Shown: in pieces, positions 1-11,634 of the stretch
Layout: the number at the start of each line of letters is the position of its first letter
Numbering within the stretch: the first letter of the stretch is position 1
Assembly: GCF_003626735.1 (NCBI RefSeq)
Contig: NZ_RBHX01000002.1
Location: forward strand, 1 to 64,000
Direction of reading: 5' to 3'
Length of the DNA: 64,000 bases
Source of the DNA: Microbacterium sp. CGR2
GTDB taxonomy: Bacteria; Actinomycetota; Actinomycetes; Actinomycetales; Microbacteriaceae
Position numbers and translations under genes: made by a program
The notes under the pieces: model-generated
The model's input: the letters and a program-made list of their open reading frames with translations, nothing else
Databases searched by the model: none
Told to the model about the DNA's origin: nothing

Positions 1-15
1 AAGGGCAACTTCTCT

Positions 16-43
16 ATCTTAGCCATCCCGACCCGCTTGTCAA
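16..43 (-). promoter_or_regulatory. Strong sigma-70-type promoter (proximal), probably rRNA operon
   Basis: On the minus strand TTGACA (38-43) and TAAGAT (16-21) are separated by 16 nt, close to the vegetative consensus. It points out of the window to the left. In many actinobacteria tyrS lies just upstream of an rRNA operon, and tyrS here is on the same strand about 2.4 kb away, so I infer an rrn promoter. The 16S gene itself is not in the window. Confidence 0.5.
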
Positions 44-112
44 ATCGGCGCGCTGTGCGGATCGAGGATCCGCTGCGCAGCTCTTGACAGCCGCAGAAGG
101 GGTGGACCTCTC

Positions 113-141
113 ATCTTAGACGCAAGCGTCGTATCTCTCAA
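113..141 (-). promoter_or_regulatory. Second tandem promoter, same direction
   Basis: On the minus strand TTGAGA (136-141), a 17-nt spacer and TAAGAT (113-118) form a second promoter about 97 nt upstream of the first. The identical -10 box and the tandem layout are usual for actinobacterial rRNA promoters. The target gene lies beyond the left edge, so the assignment is inferred. Confidence 0.45.
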
Positions 142-355
142 GAGAGAAGATGAGGGGGTGGTTCTCCGCTTGAGGGGGGTGAAGCTCTGGGCTTCTCCGC
201 TTCCCTGTGGGGCGAACAAGTAATAAGTTACGGGGCTTCCGGGGTTCTGGCAAATCGGAGCCACCTGCCCGGGCGTGTCGACCGGACGGCATGATCGACT
301 TTCGCGCGATCAGCCCGGGTTTCTGACTCCATCGGCCCGGGAGTACGATCACGCC
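142..355. other. Non-coding region upstream of the tandem promoters
   Basis: No convincing gene. It holds a short inverted repeat GTAA-TAAG-TTAC (220-231), whose binder I cannot name, and probably control sequence for the leftward promoters. The rightward promoter of the CoA-transferase gene lies at its right end (TACGAT at 344-349). Confidence 0.3.
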
Positions 356-382
356 ATGGTCACTCACGAGGTTGCTCGATGA
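356..382 (+). CDS. Possible 8-codon leader peptide coupled to the CoA-transferase gene
   Basis: A TACGAT -10-like box sits 6 nt before ATG 356, the spacing of a leaderless mRNA. The frame encodes MVTHEVAR and stops at TGA 380-382, overlapping the ATG of the next gene (ATGA). This suggests a leaderless mini-ORF delivering ribosomes to the CoA-transferase start by coupling. No family is known to me; it could also be a chance frame. Confidence 0.3.
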   Translation: MVTHEVAR

Positions 383-1686
383 CCCCGGCCGCAGGGCTGC
401 TGGCCCGTGTCTGGGCGGAGATCACAGGAGATCCGCTCGAGGTCGGATCGGTCGACACTGCTCGGACGGCGGTGCCGCTCCCGTCGGTGCTCGCCACCGG
501 TGATTTCGCGTGGGCGAGTGTCGGAGCGGTCACGCTGGCCTGTGGAGGGGATCTCTCCAGGATCGATCCCCTGCGCGTCGCAACCTCCTACAGAAGCGAC
601 CGGTTCCTCCTGGTCGACGGAGCGCCTCCCCCGGTCTGGTCACCGATGTCAGGTTTCTGGCGGACCGCCGACGGGTGGATTCGGACCCACGGCAACTACC
701 CGCATCACGCCGCCGCTCTCCGCGTCGGCCTGAGCCTCGACGATGTGGCCGGCGCGGACCAGGTGCGAGATGCCCTGCTCGAACAATCCTCCGCACGAGC
801 GGTCGCCGCCATCACTGCAGCGGGCGGACTTGCGGTCCCGGTGCTCATGGAGCAGCGCAGCGTGGATGCCGCACTTCGGCGGACGCCCGTCCTCGACGTT
901 CAGCGACATGTCGACCCTCCACTGCCGCGCGTCCATCAGCTCGAGAGCGGACGCTTGCCCCTCAGCGGCATCCGCGTCGTAGACCTGACCCGGGTCATCG
1001 CCGGTCCCGTCTGCACCCGCACCCTCGCCTTGCTCGGCGCGAGCGTTCTTCGAGTCGATCCGCCGCGTCTTCCCGAGCCCCACTGGCAGCACTTCGACAC
1101 CGGTCATGGCAAGCGCTCGGCCCTGCTCGACGCGCGCTCAGACCGAATGCATCAGCTCATCGCGGAGGCGGATGTCGTCGTTCTCGGCTACCGCCCGGCG
1201 GCGCTCAGGCGGTTGGGCCTCGATCCCGAGGATCTCGTCGAGCGGCACCCGGGTCTGATCATCGCGCAACTCAGCGCCTGGGGCGTCGACCAACCGTCGC
1301 GCGCGGGGTTCGACAGTCTGGTGCAGGCCGAGTCCGGGATCGCGTCCATCGAATCACCCGACGGCGATCGTCCTGGCACTCTTCCCGCGCAGGCGCTGGA
1401 TCACAGTGCGGGCTACCTGCTCGCGGCCGCGGTGACGACGTTGCTTCGACGACGCGCGCGCGACGGCGGTTCGTGGCTCGTCCGCACCTCGCTTCGCCGC
1501 ATCGCGGCGGAGCTGCTCGGCATGCCCAGGCGATCGGATCCACAACCGGAGGTCGACTTCGATGTGACGCCGCACCTGGCACGGTTCGACGTCGGAAGCC
1601 ACACCGTGACCACGTCGCGACCGGCGCTTCCCGGCTACGAGTTCTCGCCACCACGCCCGTGGGGAGCAGACGAACCGGTCTGGTGA
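379..1686 (+). CDS. CoA-transferase family III (CaiB/BaiF) protein
   Basis: 435 residues. The central part (LSGIRVVDLTRVIAGPVCTR, about residues 196-215, followed by a Rossmann-like LGASVLRVDPP) is typical of family III CoA-transferases, which move CoA between carboxylic acids through an Asp-anhydride intermediate. The N-terminal ~190 residues look like a second, degenerate copy of the fold. An Asp occurs in the expected region (about VVDLTR/HFDTGHGK), but I cannot fix the catalytic residue or the substrate. The gene stands alone on the plus strand, converges with the DUF4184 gene and overlaps it by 52 nt. Family assignment is fairly sure; the reaction is not. Confidence 0.8.
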   Translation: MTPAAGLLARVWAEITGDPLEVGSVDTARTAVPLPSVLATGDFAWASVGAVTLACGGDLSRIDPLRVATSYRSDRFLLVDGAPPPVWSPMSGFWRTADGWIRTHGNYPHHAAALRVGLSLDDVAGADQVRDALLEQSSARAVAAITAAGGLAVPVLMEQRSVDAALRRTPVLDVQRHVDPPLPRVHQLESGRLPLSGIRVVDLTRVIAGPVCTRTLALLGASVLRVDPPRLPEPHWQHFDTGHGKRSALLDARSDRMHQLIAEADVVVLGYRPAALRRLGLDPEDLVERHPGLIIAQLSAWGVDQPSRAGFDSLVQAESGIASIESPDGDRPGTLPAQALDHSAGYLLAAAVTTLLRRRARDGGSWLVRTSLRRIAAELLGMPRRSDPQPEVDFDVTPHLARFDVGSHTVTTSRPALPGYEFSPPRPWGADEPVW

Positions 1687-2465
1687 GCCTTCCCACGCAG
1701 CGACAGGGTCACGCAGAGAAGGAGCGTGAGTGCTCCCCACAACGCGCACGCGGGAGGCAGCATCCGGTATGCCAGGTGCTGCACGGTGAACTCCGTGTCC
1801 AGCGGCCCGAGGAGCAGGAGACCCATGATCCACGCGGCGACCAGGACGACCGGAAGGGAGAGCCACCAGGCGACGCGCACCCACTGCGGGAGTCGCTGCC
1901 GCACGTCCCGCCGCGGATCGCGACGGCGCGACCACGACAGCGCCCACACCCCGAGGACAGCCAGGCCCAGAAGGCTCGAACCGTGCTGCAGCCACTTGAA
2001 ACCCAGCAGCGGACCCCACATCTCAGCAAGGGGCGGGAAGACCTCCACACCCCAGCGATCCTCGTGGGTGAACAGGTCCCAGACGATATGCGACAGCACG
2101 CCGAGGACGAGAGAGATCGCGAGGAGGACCGGGTAACCGCGCTTCTCGCCGATACCGACGGCGTTCCCCGCCGCCACCGACCCGGCGTCATCCCAGTCTT
2201 CCGGCAGCCGGCGCGCGAGCCACAACGGTGCGAGCTCCGGCACGGCGGGGCGGAGGACGACGCGCCACAGGAGGAACAACACGAACGCGATGAGCGCCGT
2301 CCAGACGACATGGGCAAAGGTGTGCGTGAACGAGTAGCTCACCCCCACGCCACGAAGAAACAGCGGCAGATCCGGCGTCATCGCGCCGATGGCGATCGCC
2401 CCAGGCACCAACGGCGTGCGGATGAACGGCAGCGCGATGACGGCGTGGCTCGGGGTGAACGGCAT
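1635..2465 (-). CDS. DUF4184 family integral membrane protein
   Basis: 276 residues beginning MPFTPSHAVIALPF, the hallmark N-terminus of DUF4184 proteins, followed by GAMTPDLPLF with the conserved PD. At least five hydrophobic segments follow, and a His-rich loop (HIVWDLFTHEDRWG) resembles the metal-binding motifs of membrane-bound metal-dependent hydrolases of the YdjM/DUF457 type. Function is unknown. The frame is open further upstream, but the conserved N-terminus and the tyrS stop 7 nt away fix the ATG at 2465. It probably shares a transcript with tyrS. Its 3' end overlaps the convergent CoA-transferase gene. Confidence 0.82.
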   Translation of the reverse strand: MPFTPSHAVIALPFIRTPLVPGAIAIGAMTPDLPLFLRGVGVSYSFTHTFAHVVWTALIAFVLFLLWRVVLRPAVPELAPLWLARRLPEDWDDAGSVAAGNAVGIGEKRGYPVLLAISLVLGVLSHIVWDLFTHEDRWGVEVFPPLAEMWGPLLGFKWLQHGSSLLGLAVLGVWALSWSRRRDPRRDVRQRLPQWVRVAWWLSLPVVLVAAWIMGLLLLGPLDTEFTVQHLAYRMLPPACALWGALTLLLCVTLSLRGKAHQTGSSAPHGRGGENS

Positions 2466-2472
2466 CCTGCGG

Positions 2473-3774
2473 TCAGCCGATGAAGATGCCGGCGAGGGTC
2501 TTCTTCCCGCGGCGGAGCACGGAGACCCCGCCGGGAAGCGAACCCTGCACGGTCGCCGAGTCGTCGTCGACGCGTGCGCCGTCGAGCGAGACACCTCCCT
2601 GGCCGATCGCGCGCCGCGCCTCACCCAGACTCGACACGAGATTGGTCGCGACGAGCGCCTCGACGACCGAGGTGCCGACCGCGACGGTCGCATTCGGAAG
2701 CTCCTCCAACGCCGTCCGCAGCGTGGCCGCATCGAGCGCGGACAGGTCTCCCTGCCCGAACAGCGCGTCGGATGCTGCGATCACCGCGGCCGTCGCGTCG
2801 AGGCCGTGCACCGTGGCCACCACTTCGAGCGCCAGACGCTTCTGCGCGGCGCGGCGGAAGGGCTCGGTCTCCACGAGAGCGGCGTACTCCTCGATCTCAG
2901 CTCGAGTGAGGAACGTGAACACCTTCAGCCGGTCGATGACGTCGGTATCCGTGGTGCTCAGCCAGAACTGGTACATCCGGTACGGGCTGCACATCTCAGG
3001 GTCCAGCCAGATGGCATTCCCCTCGCTCTTGCCGAACTTCGTTCCGTCGCTGTTGGTGATCAGCGGCGTGCCGATGGCGTGTGCGGAGACGCCTTCGGCG
3101 CGCCGGATGAGATCCGTCCCGCTGGTGAGGTTGCCCCACTGGTCCGAGCCGCCGGTCTGGAGGACGCAATCGTACTGTCGGTACAGCTCGAGGTAGTCCA
3201 TCCCCTGCAGGATCTGGTAGCTGAACTCGGTGTAGCTGATGCCCTCGTCCGAACTGAGGCGCGCCGCGACGGCGTCCTTCTTCAGCATCGTTCCGACGCG
3301 GTAGTGCTTGCCGATCTCTCGCAGGAAGTCGATCGCCGAGAGCGGCGCCGTCCAGTCGAGGTTGTTCACGATGCGGGCCGCGTTGTCACCCTCGAAACTC
3401 AGGTAGCGCTCGACCTGAGCGCGCAGTCGATTCACCCATTCCGCAACCGTCTCGGGGGTGTTCAGCGTACGCTCCGCCGTCGGCCGAGGGTCGCCGATGA
3501 GACCGGTCGACCCACCCACCAATCCGAGCGGCTTGTGCCCGGCCAGTTGGATGCGGCGCAGCGTCAGCAACTGCACGAGGTTTCCCAGGTGCAGGCTCGG
3601 AGCGGTCGGGTCGAAACCGCAGTAATACGTGATCGGGTCTCCCGCAAGCAGGGCGCGCAGCGCCTCCTGGTCGGTGGACACGTGGACGAGGCCGCGCCAC
3701 ACCAGCTCGTCCCACACATTCTCGAATGCGGGGTCGATCGCCGGAGTCGCGGTCGTCAGGTCGGGAGTTGGCAC
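2473..3774 (-). CDS. tyrS: Tyrosyl-tRNA synthetase
   Basis: 433 residues, class I aminoacyl-tRNA synthetase that charges tRNA-Tyr in the cytoplasm. The HIGH-like signature appears as HLGN in PSLHLGNL, the KMSKS-like loop as KFGKS, the tyrosine pocket as YCGFDPTAPS, and GGSDQWGN is a family hallmark. A C-terminal S4-like RNA-binding domain follows (EARRAIGQGGVSLDG). I chose GTG at 3774 rather than ATG 33 nt upstream, because TAGCCT lies 7 nt before the GTG (leaderless layout) and homologues begin at about this residue. Confidence 0.96.
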   Translation of the reverse strand: MPTPDLTTATPAIDPAFENVWDELVWRGLVHVSTDQEALRALLAGDPITYYCGFDPTAPSLHLGNLVQLLTLRRIQLAGHKPLGLVGGSTGLIGDPRPTAERTLNTPETVAEWVNRLRAQVERYLSFEGDNAARIVNNLDWTAPLSAIDFLREIGKHYRVGTMLKKDAVAARLSSDEGISYTEFSYQILQGMDYLELYRQYDCVLQTGGSDQWGNLTSGTDLIRRAEGVSAHAIGTPLITNSDGTKFGKSEGNAIWLDPEMCSPYRMYQFWLSTTDTDVIDRLKVFTFLTRAEIEEYAALVETEPFRRAAQKRLALEVVATVHGLDATAAVIAASDALFGQGDLSALDAATLRTALEELPNATVAVGTSVVEALVATNLVSSLGEARRAIGQGGVSLDGARVDDDSATVQGSLPGGVSVLRRGKKTLAGIFIG

Positions 3775-3825
3775 GCGCTCCAGGCTATCAGCGCGCTGCG
3801 TCCGCACACCGTCACTCGGGCGCGA

Positions 3826-4695
3826 TCAGCTGTGCGCGGCCCACCAGATCAGAAACGCCGCGCTGAGGGCGATGACCCAGCTGACCAGACTGCCGACGAG
3901 GAAGTACTCGGCCCGTGCTCCGGTCTCTCCGTCACGGGAGATCTCCGGGAAGCGGACGATCCCCTTCGCCGCCAGCATCGCAGCCAAGAGAGGATAGGCG
4001 GCGGCGAGAGTCAGGATCAGCACGAGAGTGCGTTCCAACGGTCCGATGAGCCGACCGCCCTGGAAATCTGCGCGCGAGTCAACCGAGGCCGCGTTCCCGG
4101 TCGGGATCGGGTTCCCGGTCGGGGTCGGGGTCGGGGTCGGGGTCGGCGTCGGGGGCAGCGTCCCGGGGTGGATCTCGCCCCGCGTTGCGTGATCAGCAGG
4201 CTCAGCTTCAGCGGCGGGCTCGGACGCGAAGGTTTCCGCACGTGGCGCACGATCAGCCGGGCGCCACGTGTGTTCGCTGTCAAGAGCTGAGCGCACCACG
4301 AGGTTCGCGGACTCGAGAAGGAACACGCCTGCCCCGAGCACGAGCATCGCCAGGTCGAAGGGCACTTCTCCGGACGGCGAGCGCAGGCTCCACACCTCGC
4401 CGATGAGTCCGGCATCCGTGCGGGCGCCGAGCCAGACGACGGCTCCGACGCTCACGGCACCGAGGAGAACGGCGGGCCAGAATCCCAGAAGGGCCGGCCC
4501 TTCGTCGGGCATGCACCAGATCCACAGCGCGCCCACGGCGAGGGCCGCGATCATCGGAAGCAGCGCATCGCTCACGCTGCCCAGTACGAGCAGGAGAACG
4601 GCGACCGTGAGATAGCCGATCCAGCGACGGGGCGCGAATTGGCGGACGAGGTCGACGGCGCCGACGGCGAGAAGGATGAACCCCGCGATGATCAT
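3826..4695 (-). CDS. Membrane protein paired with SatD
   Basis: 289 residues, no family recognised. Four or five hydrophobic helices fill the first ~135 residues. A hydrophilic linker of about 75 residues follows, carrying a pure Pro-Thr run (PTPTPTPTPTPT) from a GGGGTC-type DNA repeat at about 4122-4150, and two C-terminal helices end the protein. The start overlaps the satD stop by ATGA, so the two are translationally coupled. SatD genes elsewhere are often followed by a small membrane protein, so this is probably the satE-like partner; the role is unknown. Confidence 0.72.
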   Translation of the reverse strand: MIIAGFILLAVGAVDLVRQFAPRRWIGYLTVAVLLLVLGSVSDALLPMIAALAVGALWIWCMPDEGPALLGFWPAVLLGAVSVGAVVWLGARTDAGLIGEVWSLRSPSGEVPFDLAMLVLGAGVFLLESANLVVRSALDSEHTWRPADRAPRAETFASEPAAEAEPADHATRGEIHPGTLPPTPTPTPTPTPTGNPIPTGNAASVDSRADFQGGRLIGPLERTLVLILTLAAAYPLLAAMLAAKGIVRFPEISRDGETGARAEYFLVGSLVSWVIALSAAFLIWWAAHS

Positions 4696-5336
4696 GCGCC
4701 GGCGCCTCGGAGTGCCGTGAGCCCTTCGATGAGCGCGGCGGCTCCTGCGCTCTTGAGTGATTTCGAGACGCTCGGCTGGGTGATGCCCTCTTCGGCGGCG
4801 AGCTCGTGCTGCGACCTGCCGATCAGGCGTCCGTAGGTGAGCCGTCGTTCGCGCTCGCGCATCCCGCCGATCAACTCGTCACGCACGAGGAGATAGGCGT
4901 TGGACGCCGCGATCGTGGTCTGCATGACTTCATCCTGCCCCGGGGCTCCGACAATCCAGGTTCGTGCACGCGGTATGGCGCGCCCTTCTCGGGCATGCAC
5001 CGTCTCGATGGCTGCTCTGGCGGCATACCAACCGGGACCGTCCGCGAGCTCGCCGTGCACGGATTCGACGGCCGACACCTCCCCCACGCCGATGCCGAAT
5101 CGAAAGCCGATCCCGTCCGGCAGCCGCAGCTGGATCATCAGCAGGGATGTCATCGCCTCCCCGAGGTCGCGGTAGACACCCTGCTGCTCATCGCCCACAG
5201 TGGGAGTGAGTGGCCGCACGGCGAGCGGGAGGTCTGCCTCTACCTGTGCGATGTTCTCATCCAACACGCGTTGCGCAGCAGTGCGGTTCTCGAGCTTGCG
5301 AGAACCGATGATGTCGGCGAGTACGGCGATGACCAT
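4692..5336 (-). CDS. SatD family protein with C-terminal helix-turn-helix
   Basis: 214 residues. The N-terminus VIAVLADIIGSRKLENR and the core TPTVGDEQQGVYRDLGEA match the SatD family, named from the Streptococcus sat locus linked to acid tolerance. Residues ~165-200 (GRSQHELAAEEGITQPSVSK) form a clear HTH, so it probably binds DNA. It is the first gene of a pair with the membrane protein. TACGGT lies 6 nt before the ATG with no Shine-Dalgarno, so the mRNA is probably leaderless. Two inverted repeats in the adjacent divergent promoter are candidate operators for autoregulation (inference). Confidence 0.82.
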   Translation of the reverse strand: MVIAVLADIIGSRKLENRTAAQRVLDENIAQVEADLPLAVRPLTPTVGDEQQGVYRDLGEAMTSLLMIQLRLPDGIGFRFGIGVGEVSAVESVHGELADGPGWYAARAAIETVHAREGRAIPRARTWIVGAPGQDEVMQTTIAASNAYLLVRDELIGGMRERERRLTYGRLIGRSQHELAAEEGITQPSVSKSLKSAGAAALIEGLTALRGAGA

Positions 5337-5395
5337 CTGATAACCGTATCACGCATAACTTCTCTTTATGCACCTCTTGGCTATATATTCAGAAC
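5337..5395. promoter_or_regulatory. Divergent promoter with two inverted repeats
   Basis: Between satD (minus) and the DUF1349 gene (plus). TGATA-ACCG-TATCA (5338-5351) overlaps the satD -10 box. GCATAA-N7-TTATGC (5353-5371) is a second perfect inverted repeat midway. The plus promoter shows TATATT 6 nt before ATG 5396; the minus one TACGGT 6 nt before the satD ATG. Both genes therefore look leaderless and could be controlled together. Confidence 0.6.
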
Positions 5396-5980
5396 ATGCC
5401 TGATTCACACATCATCCCGTGGAGCGACGGAACCTGGACCCACGCGCCGTTGTCCGTGTCCGAAACCGAGACCTTGCACGTCACCGCCGTCGAGAGCAGC
5501 GACGCCTGGCGCCACACCGCGTACGGCTTCGTCCACGACACGGAACATGCCCTGCTCGCTCCGCTCGCCGTCGGCGAAGCCATGGACGTCTCGTTCCGAG
5601 CACCCTGGGACGGTGAGTTCGATCAAGCGGGAATCTTCGTCCGAATCGATGATGAGAACTGGATCAAGACAGGAATCGAGTACGCCGACGACCATCTCGG
5701 GCTCGGCGCCGTCGTCACCGCCGGTCGTTCGGACTGGTCGGTCGGACACGTCGACGACTGGTCGGCGAGTGAGATCACGGTTCGCGTGAGCCGATGGGCG
5801 GATGCCGTCATCGTTCGCGCGCGAGCGGACGCCGGCCCATGGAGGCTGGTGCGCGTCGCCCCTTTCGACGGCGCGGCACCGGCATCCGCCGGCCCGTTCC
5901 TCGCCGCGCCGACCCGTGCCGGGTTCTCCGTGCAGTTCACCCGGTGGGAGCGCTCGGCCGCTGATCCGGCCCTGCACTGA
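5396..5980 (+). CDS. DUF1349 domain-containing protein (concanavalin A-like fold)
   Basis: 194 residues, all beta-rich. The pattern SDAWRHTAYGFVHDTEHALL ... DQAGIFVRIDDENWIKTGIEY ... SDWSVGHVDDW matches DUF1349, a jelly-roll family found in many bacteria and fungi without an assigned reaction. There is no signal peptide, so it is cytoplasmic. It is divergent from satD and shares that promoter region. Family assignment is good; the role is unknown. Confidence 0.85.
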   Translation: MPDSHIIPWSDGTWTHAPLSVSETETLHVTAVESSDAWRHTAYGFVHDTEHALLAPLAVGEAMDVSFRAPWDGEFDQAGIFVRIDDENWIKTGIEYADDHLGLGAVVTAGRSDWSVGHVDDWSASEITVRVSRWADAVIVRARADAGPWRLVRVAPFDGAAPASAGPFLAAPTRAGFSVQFTRWERSAADPALH

Positions 5981-6004
5981 CGCCGGAATCCGACCCGGGA
6001 CCCC

Positions 6005-8360
<2,356 letters not shown>

Positions 8361-8364
<4 letters not shown>

Positions 8365-9566
8365 GCGTCTACCTTTCCCAGAACGGATGCCTGAACGTCG
8401 GCGAGCGCATCGGTGAACAGGTCTCGGAACTCGGCGATCTCTGCGTCGCCGATGGTGAGAGCAGGCGCCACGCGCACGGTCTCGGGGTTGGCGGCATTCA
8501 CGATGAGTCCGCGCTCCTGTGCCGCAGCGACGACAGCGCCAGCGACGGGGGCACTGAGGGCCACACCGATCAGCAGGCCTCGCCCTCGGACGCCCTGGAT
8601 GAGCGGCGAGTCGATGCCGAGCAGGATGTCGCGCAGCTCCTCCCCGCGACGGGCGGCGTTGCCGACGAGGTTCGAGTGTTCGATCTCGGCGAGCACGGCG
8701 TCGGCCACGGCGGTCGCGAGCGGGTTCCCACCGAAGGTGGACCCGTGCGAGCCGGGAGTGAAGAGCGCGCTGGCGCTGCCGTACGTGACCAGAGCGCCGA
8801 TCGGGAAGCCGCCGCCGATCCCCTTGGCGAGAGTGATCGCGTCGGGCGTGATGCCTTCATGGTTGAAGCCGAACCACGCGCCGGTACGCCCGGCACCGGT
8901 CTGGATCTCGTCGACGATCAGCAGCGCGCCGTGAGCCAGAGTGAGGGAGCGGGCGGCGGCCAGGAAACCCGCCGGAAGTTCGACGACTCCGGCCTCGCCC
9001 TGGATCGGCTCCACGATGACGGCGGCGACACGGTCGTCGACCGCCGATTCGAGAGCTTCGATGGTTGCGGGGATGTGCTCGACGCCACCGGGCATCGGCT
9101 CGAAGGGCGCACGCATGGATGCCTTCGCCGTCATGGCGAGCGACCCCATGGTGCGACCATGGAACGCGTTGTCCAGGGCGATGATGCGCGGACGCTCAGC
9201 GCCACCGTGCAGACGAGCCAGCTTGAAGGCCGCCTCGTTGGCCTCCGCTCCCGAGTTCGAGAAGAAGACCCGACCGTCGATGCCGGCACCCGCGAGGCGT
9301 TTGAGCCGAGCGGCGAGAGCGAGCTGAGGCGGCGTGGCGAAGTAGTTGGAGACGTGTGCCAGCGTCGCGGCCTGCGTGGCGATCGCGTCGACGAACACCG
9401 GGTGCGAATGCCCGAGGGAAGTCACCGCGATGCCGGCGAGGAAGTCGAGGTAGCGTCGACCGTCGGCGTCCCACAGGTAGGAACCCTCGCCACGTGTCAG
9501 CAGCGCCAGCCGGTCCCCCGCGTTGAGCACGAGATCACGCGCGACATCTTCCTGCCAGACGGTCAT
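8361..9566 (-). CDS. argD: Acetylornithine aminotransferase
   Basis: 401 residues, PLP-dependent class III aminotransferase that makes N-acetylornithine from the semialdehyde and glutamate. The PLP lysine lies in [14 protein letters not shown], the cofactor Asp in [15 protein letters not shown], and the phosphate-binding turn in [13 protein letters not shown]. Overlaps argB and argF by 4 nt. Some homologues also act in lysine synthesis; operon position favours arginine. Confidence 0.96.
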
Positions 9567-10480
9567 GCCGTCACCTCATTCCTTCCCAGAACCACTTCGG
9601 TCCCGATTCCCTTGCTGGTGAAGAGCTCGACGAGCACGGAGTGCGCTACCCGTCCATCGATGATGGCGGCCGCATCGACGCCGCCCTCGACGGCATCCAG
9701 ACAGGCACGCATCTTGGGGATCATGCCCGACTCCAACGTCGGCAGCATCTCGATGAGCGCGTCGGAGGTCAGGTGCGACACGAGCGATTCGCGGTTGGGC
9801 CAGTCGGCGTACAGGCCCGGGACATCGGTGAGGACGACGAGCTTTCTCGCGTTCAGGGCGATGGCGAGAGCAGCGGCCGCCGCATCGGCGTTGACGTTCA
9901 AGGACTGTCCCGGGCGATCGAGATCGGGGGCGATGCTCGACACCACCGGGATGCGCCCGGCCGCCAGATGATCCAGAACGGGAGTCGGGTCGACCTCCAC
10001 CACGTCGCCGACGCGACCCAGGTCGACCTCTTCACCGTCGATGACGACCCCGCGGCGGCGTCCGCCGAAAAGCCCGGCATCCTCCCCGCTGAGTCCCGTC
10101 GCGATCGGCCCGTGCGAATTGATCTTGGAGACCAACTGCGGGTTCACCTGTCCGGTGAGCACCATGCGGACGACGCTGATCGCCTCCGTGTTGGTGACGC
10201 GGTAGCCGCCCTTGAACTCGCTGGGGATCTCGAGGCGCTGCAGCATGTCGGAGATCTGCGGCCCACCGCCGTGCACGACCACGGGAAGCACGCCCACGTA
10301 CCGGAGGTACGCGATGTCCTGGGCGAACGCCTCCTGGAGCTCGTCCGACACCATGGCGTTGCCACCGTACTTGACGACGACGATCTGGTCGCGGAACTTC
10401 TTCAGCCACGGCAGCGACTCGATCAGTGTCGTCGCCTTCACCGCGGCGATGTCGGGGGTGGTGTCCTGGATGTCGGTCAT
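9563..10480 (-). CDS. argB: Acetylglutamate kinase
   Basis: 305 residues, amino-acid kinase family. It phosphorylates N-acetylglutamate. Seen are [10 protein letters not shown] with the catalytic Lys, the substrate loop VHGGGPQI, and [12 protein letters not shown]. The frame is open far upstream inside argJ, but the ATG at 10480 overlaps the argJ stop as ATGA and matches the usual family N-terminus. In actinobacteria this enzyme is commonly the point of arginine feedback inhibition; I did not check the N-terminal helix in detail. Confidence 0.96.
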   Translation of the reverse strand: MTDIQDTTPDIAAVKATTLIESLPWLKKFRDQIVVVKYGGNAMVSDELQEAFAQDIAYLRYVGVLPVVVHGGGPQISDMLQRLEIPSEFKGGYRVTNTEAISVVRMVLTGQVNPQLVSKINSHGPIATGLSGEDAGLFGGRRRGVVIDGEEVDLGRVGDVVEVDPTPVLDHLAAGRIPVVSSIAPDLDRPGQSLNVNADAAAAALAIALNARKLVVLTDVPGLYADWPNRESLVSHLTSDALIEMLPTLESGMIPKMRACLDAVEGGVDAAAIIDGRVAHSVLVELFTSKGIGTEVVLGRNEVTA

Positions 10481-11634
10481 GAGGCGTAGGCGCTGTTCTC
10501 GTGCACGTACTCGTGGGTGAGGTCGTTGGTGAGGATCGTCGCCGTCGCATCGCCCGTCTTGAGGTCGATGACGAGGTGCGTCGCCCGCGGCGTCAGGTCG
10601 ACCTCTTCCCGCGGGCGATCCGGCCCGCCCGCGGTGCAGACCCGCACCCCGTTCATCCACACATCGACGTCGTACGGGTCGAACTGGGCACTGGTGGTGC
10701 CGATCGCGGCGAGCACGCGCCCCCAGTTCGGGTCGTTGCCGAAGATCGCTGCCTTGAAGAGGTTGTTGCGGGCGACGGATCGACCGACATCGACGGCTTC
10801 CTGCTCGGAAGCCGCGTGCTGCACCTCGATCGTGATGTCGTGGCTCGCACCTTCCGCGTCGCCCTGGAGTTTCTCGGCGAGCTCCTGGCAGATCTGGGTG
10901 AGGGCTTCGGCGAAGTCGGCGACATCGGGAGCGACCTCTGACGCACCGTTGGCCAGAAGGGTCACCTGATCGTTCGTCGACATGCAACCGTCCGAGTCGA
11001 GCCGGTCGAACGTCTGCCCTGTGGCCTTCCGCAGGGCGGCATCCGCCTCGAGCGGTTCGAGCACGGCATCGGTGGTGATGACCACCAGCATCGTGGCCAA
11101 ACCGGGTGCCAGCATGCCCGCTCCCTTGGCCATGCCGCCGATCGTCCAGCCGTCACGCGCGACCACGGCGGTCTTGGCGACGGTGTCCGTGGTCATGATG
11201 GCCTCGGCGGCGCTCCCGCCGCCGTCCGGGCTCAGCGCGGCGATCGCCTTCTCGGTGCCGGCGAGCACGTTGGCGCGGAACACCTCATCGCCGATGCCGA
11301 TGAGTCCCGTGGAGCACACCAGCACGTCGCCCGCGCTGATCTGGAGGAGCTCGGCCGCACGCTCGGCGGTCTGGTGCGTGGTCTGGAAGCCGAAGCTGCC
11401 GGTGAAGCAGTTCGCCCCGCCGGAGTTGAGCACGACGGCCTCCACGACGCGGTCGGCGACGACCTGCTGCGACCAGATGATCGGGTTCGCCTTGGCGCGG
11501 TTGCTGGTGAAGACGGCCGCTCCGACCTTGCGCGGTCCGCGGTTGACGACCACGGCGACGTCGGGCTTGCCAGTGGATTTCAGGCCAGCGGCGACACCGG
11601 CCGCCTCGAATCCTGCGGGTGCGGTGACGCTCAC
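10477..11634 (-). CDS. argJ: Bifunctional ornithine acetyltransferase / N-acetylglutamate synthase
   Basis: 385 residues. It recycles the acetyl group from N-acetylornithine to glutamate. The protein self-cleaves before a Thr in an ATML-type site; here the sequence is [11 protein letters not shown] with Thr181, and the oxyanion-hole pair CSTGLIG is present near residue 107. I chose the GTG at 11634, whose GTGA overlaps the argC stop; longer in-frame extensions run antisense-like through argC. Whether it is mono- or bifunctional cannot be told from sequence. Confidence 0.95.
   Translation of the reverse strand: MSVTAPAGFEAAGVAAGLKSTGKPDVAVVVNRGPRKVGAAVFTSNRAKANPIIWSQQVVADRVVEAVVLNSGGANCFTGSFGFQTTHQTAERAAELLQISAGDVLVCSTGLIGIGDEVFRANVLAGTEKAIAALSPDGGGSAAEAIMTTDTVAKTAVVARDGWTIGGMAKGAGMLAPGLATMLVVITTDAVLEPLEADAALRKATGQTFDRLDSDGCMSTNDQVTLLANGASEVAPDVADFAEALTQICQELAEKLQGDAEGASHDITIEVQHAASEQEAVDVGRSVARNNLFKAAIFGNDPNWGRVLAAIGTTSAQFDPYDVDVWMNGVRVCTAGGPDRPREEVDLTPRATHLVIDLKTGDATATILTNDLTHEYVHENSAYAS

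Noticed and set aside
510..2483. Long plus-strand open frame of 657 codons
   Set aside because: It is Arg/Pro-rich, runs out of frame through the CoA-transferase and antisense to the DUF4184 gene; an effect of high GC.
2389..4290. Long plus-strand frame antisense to tyrS
   Set aside because: tyrS on the other strand is unambiguous, and the antisense product has no protein-like pattern.
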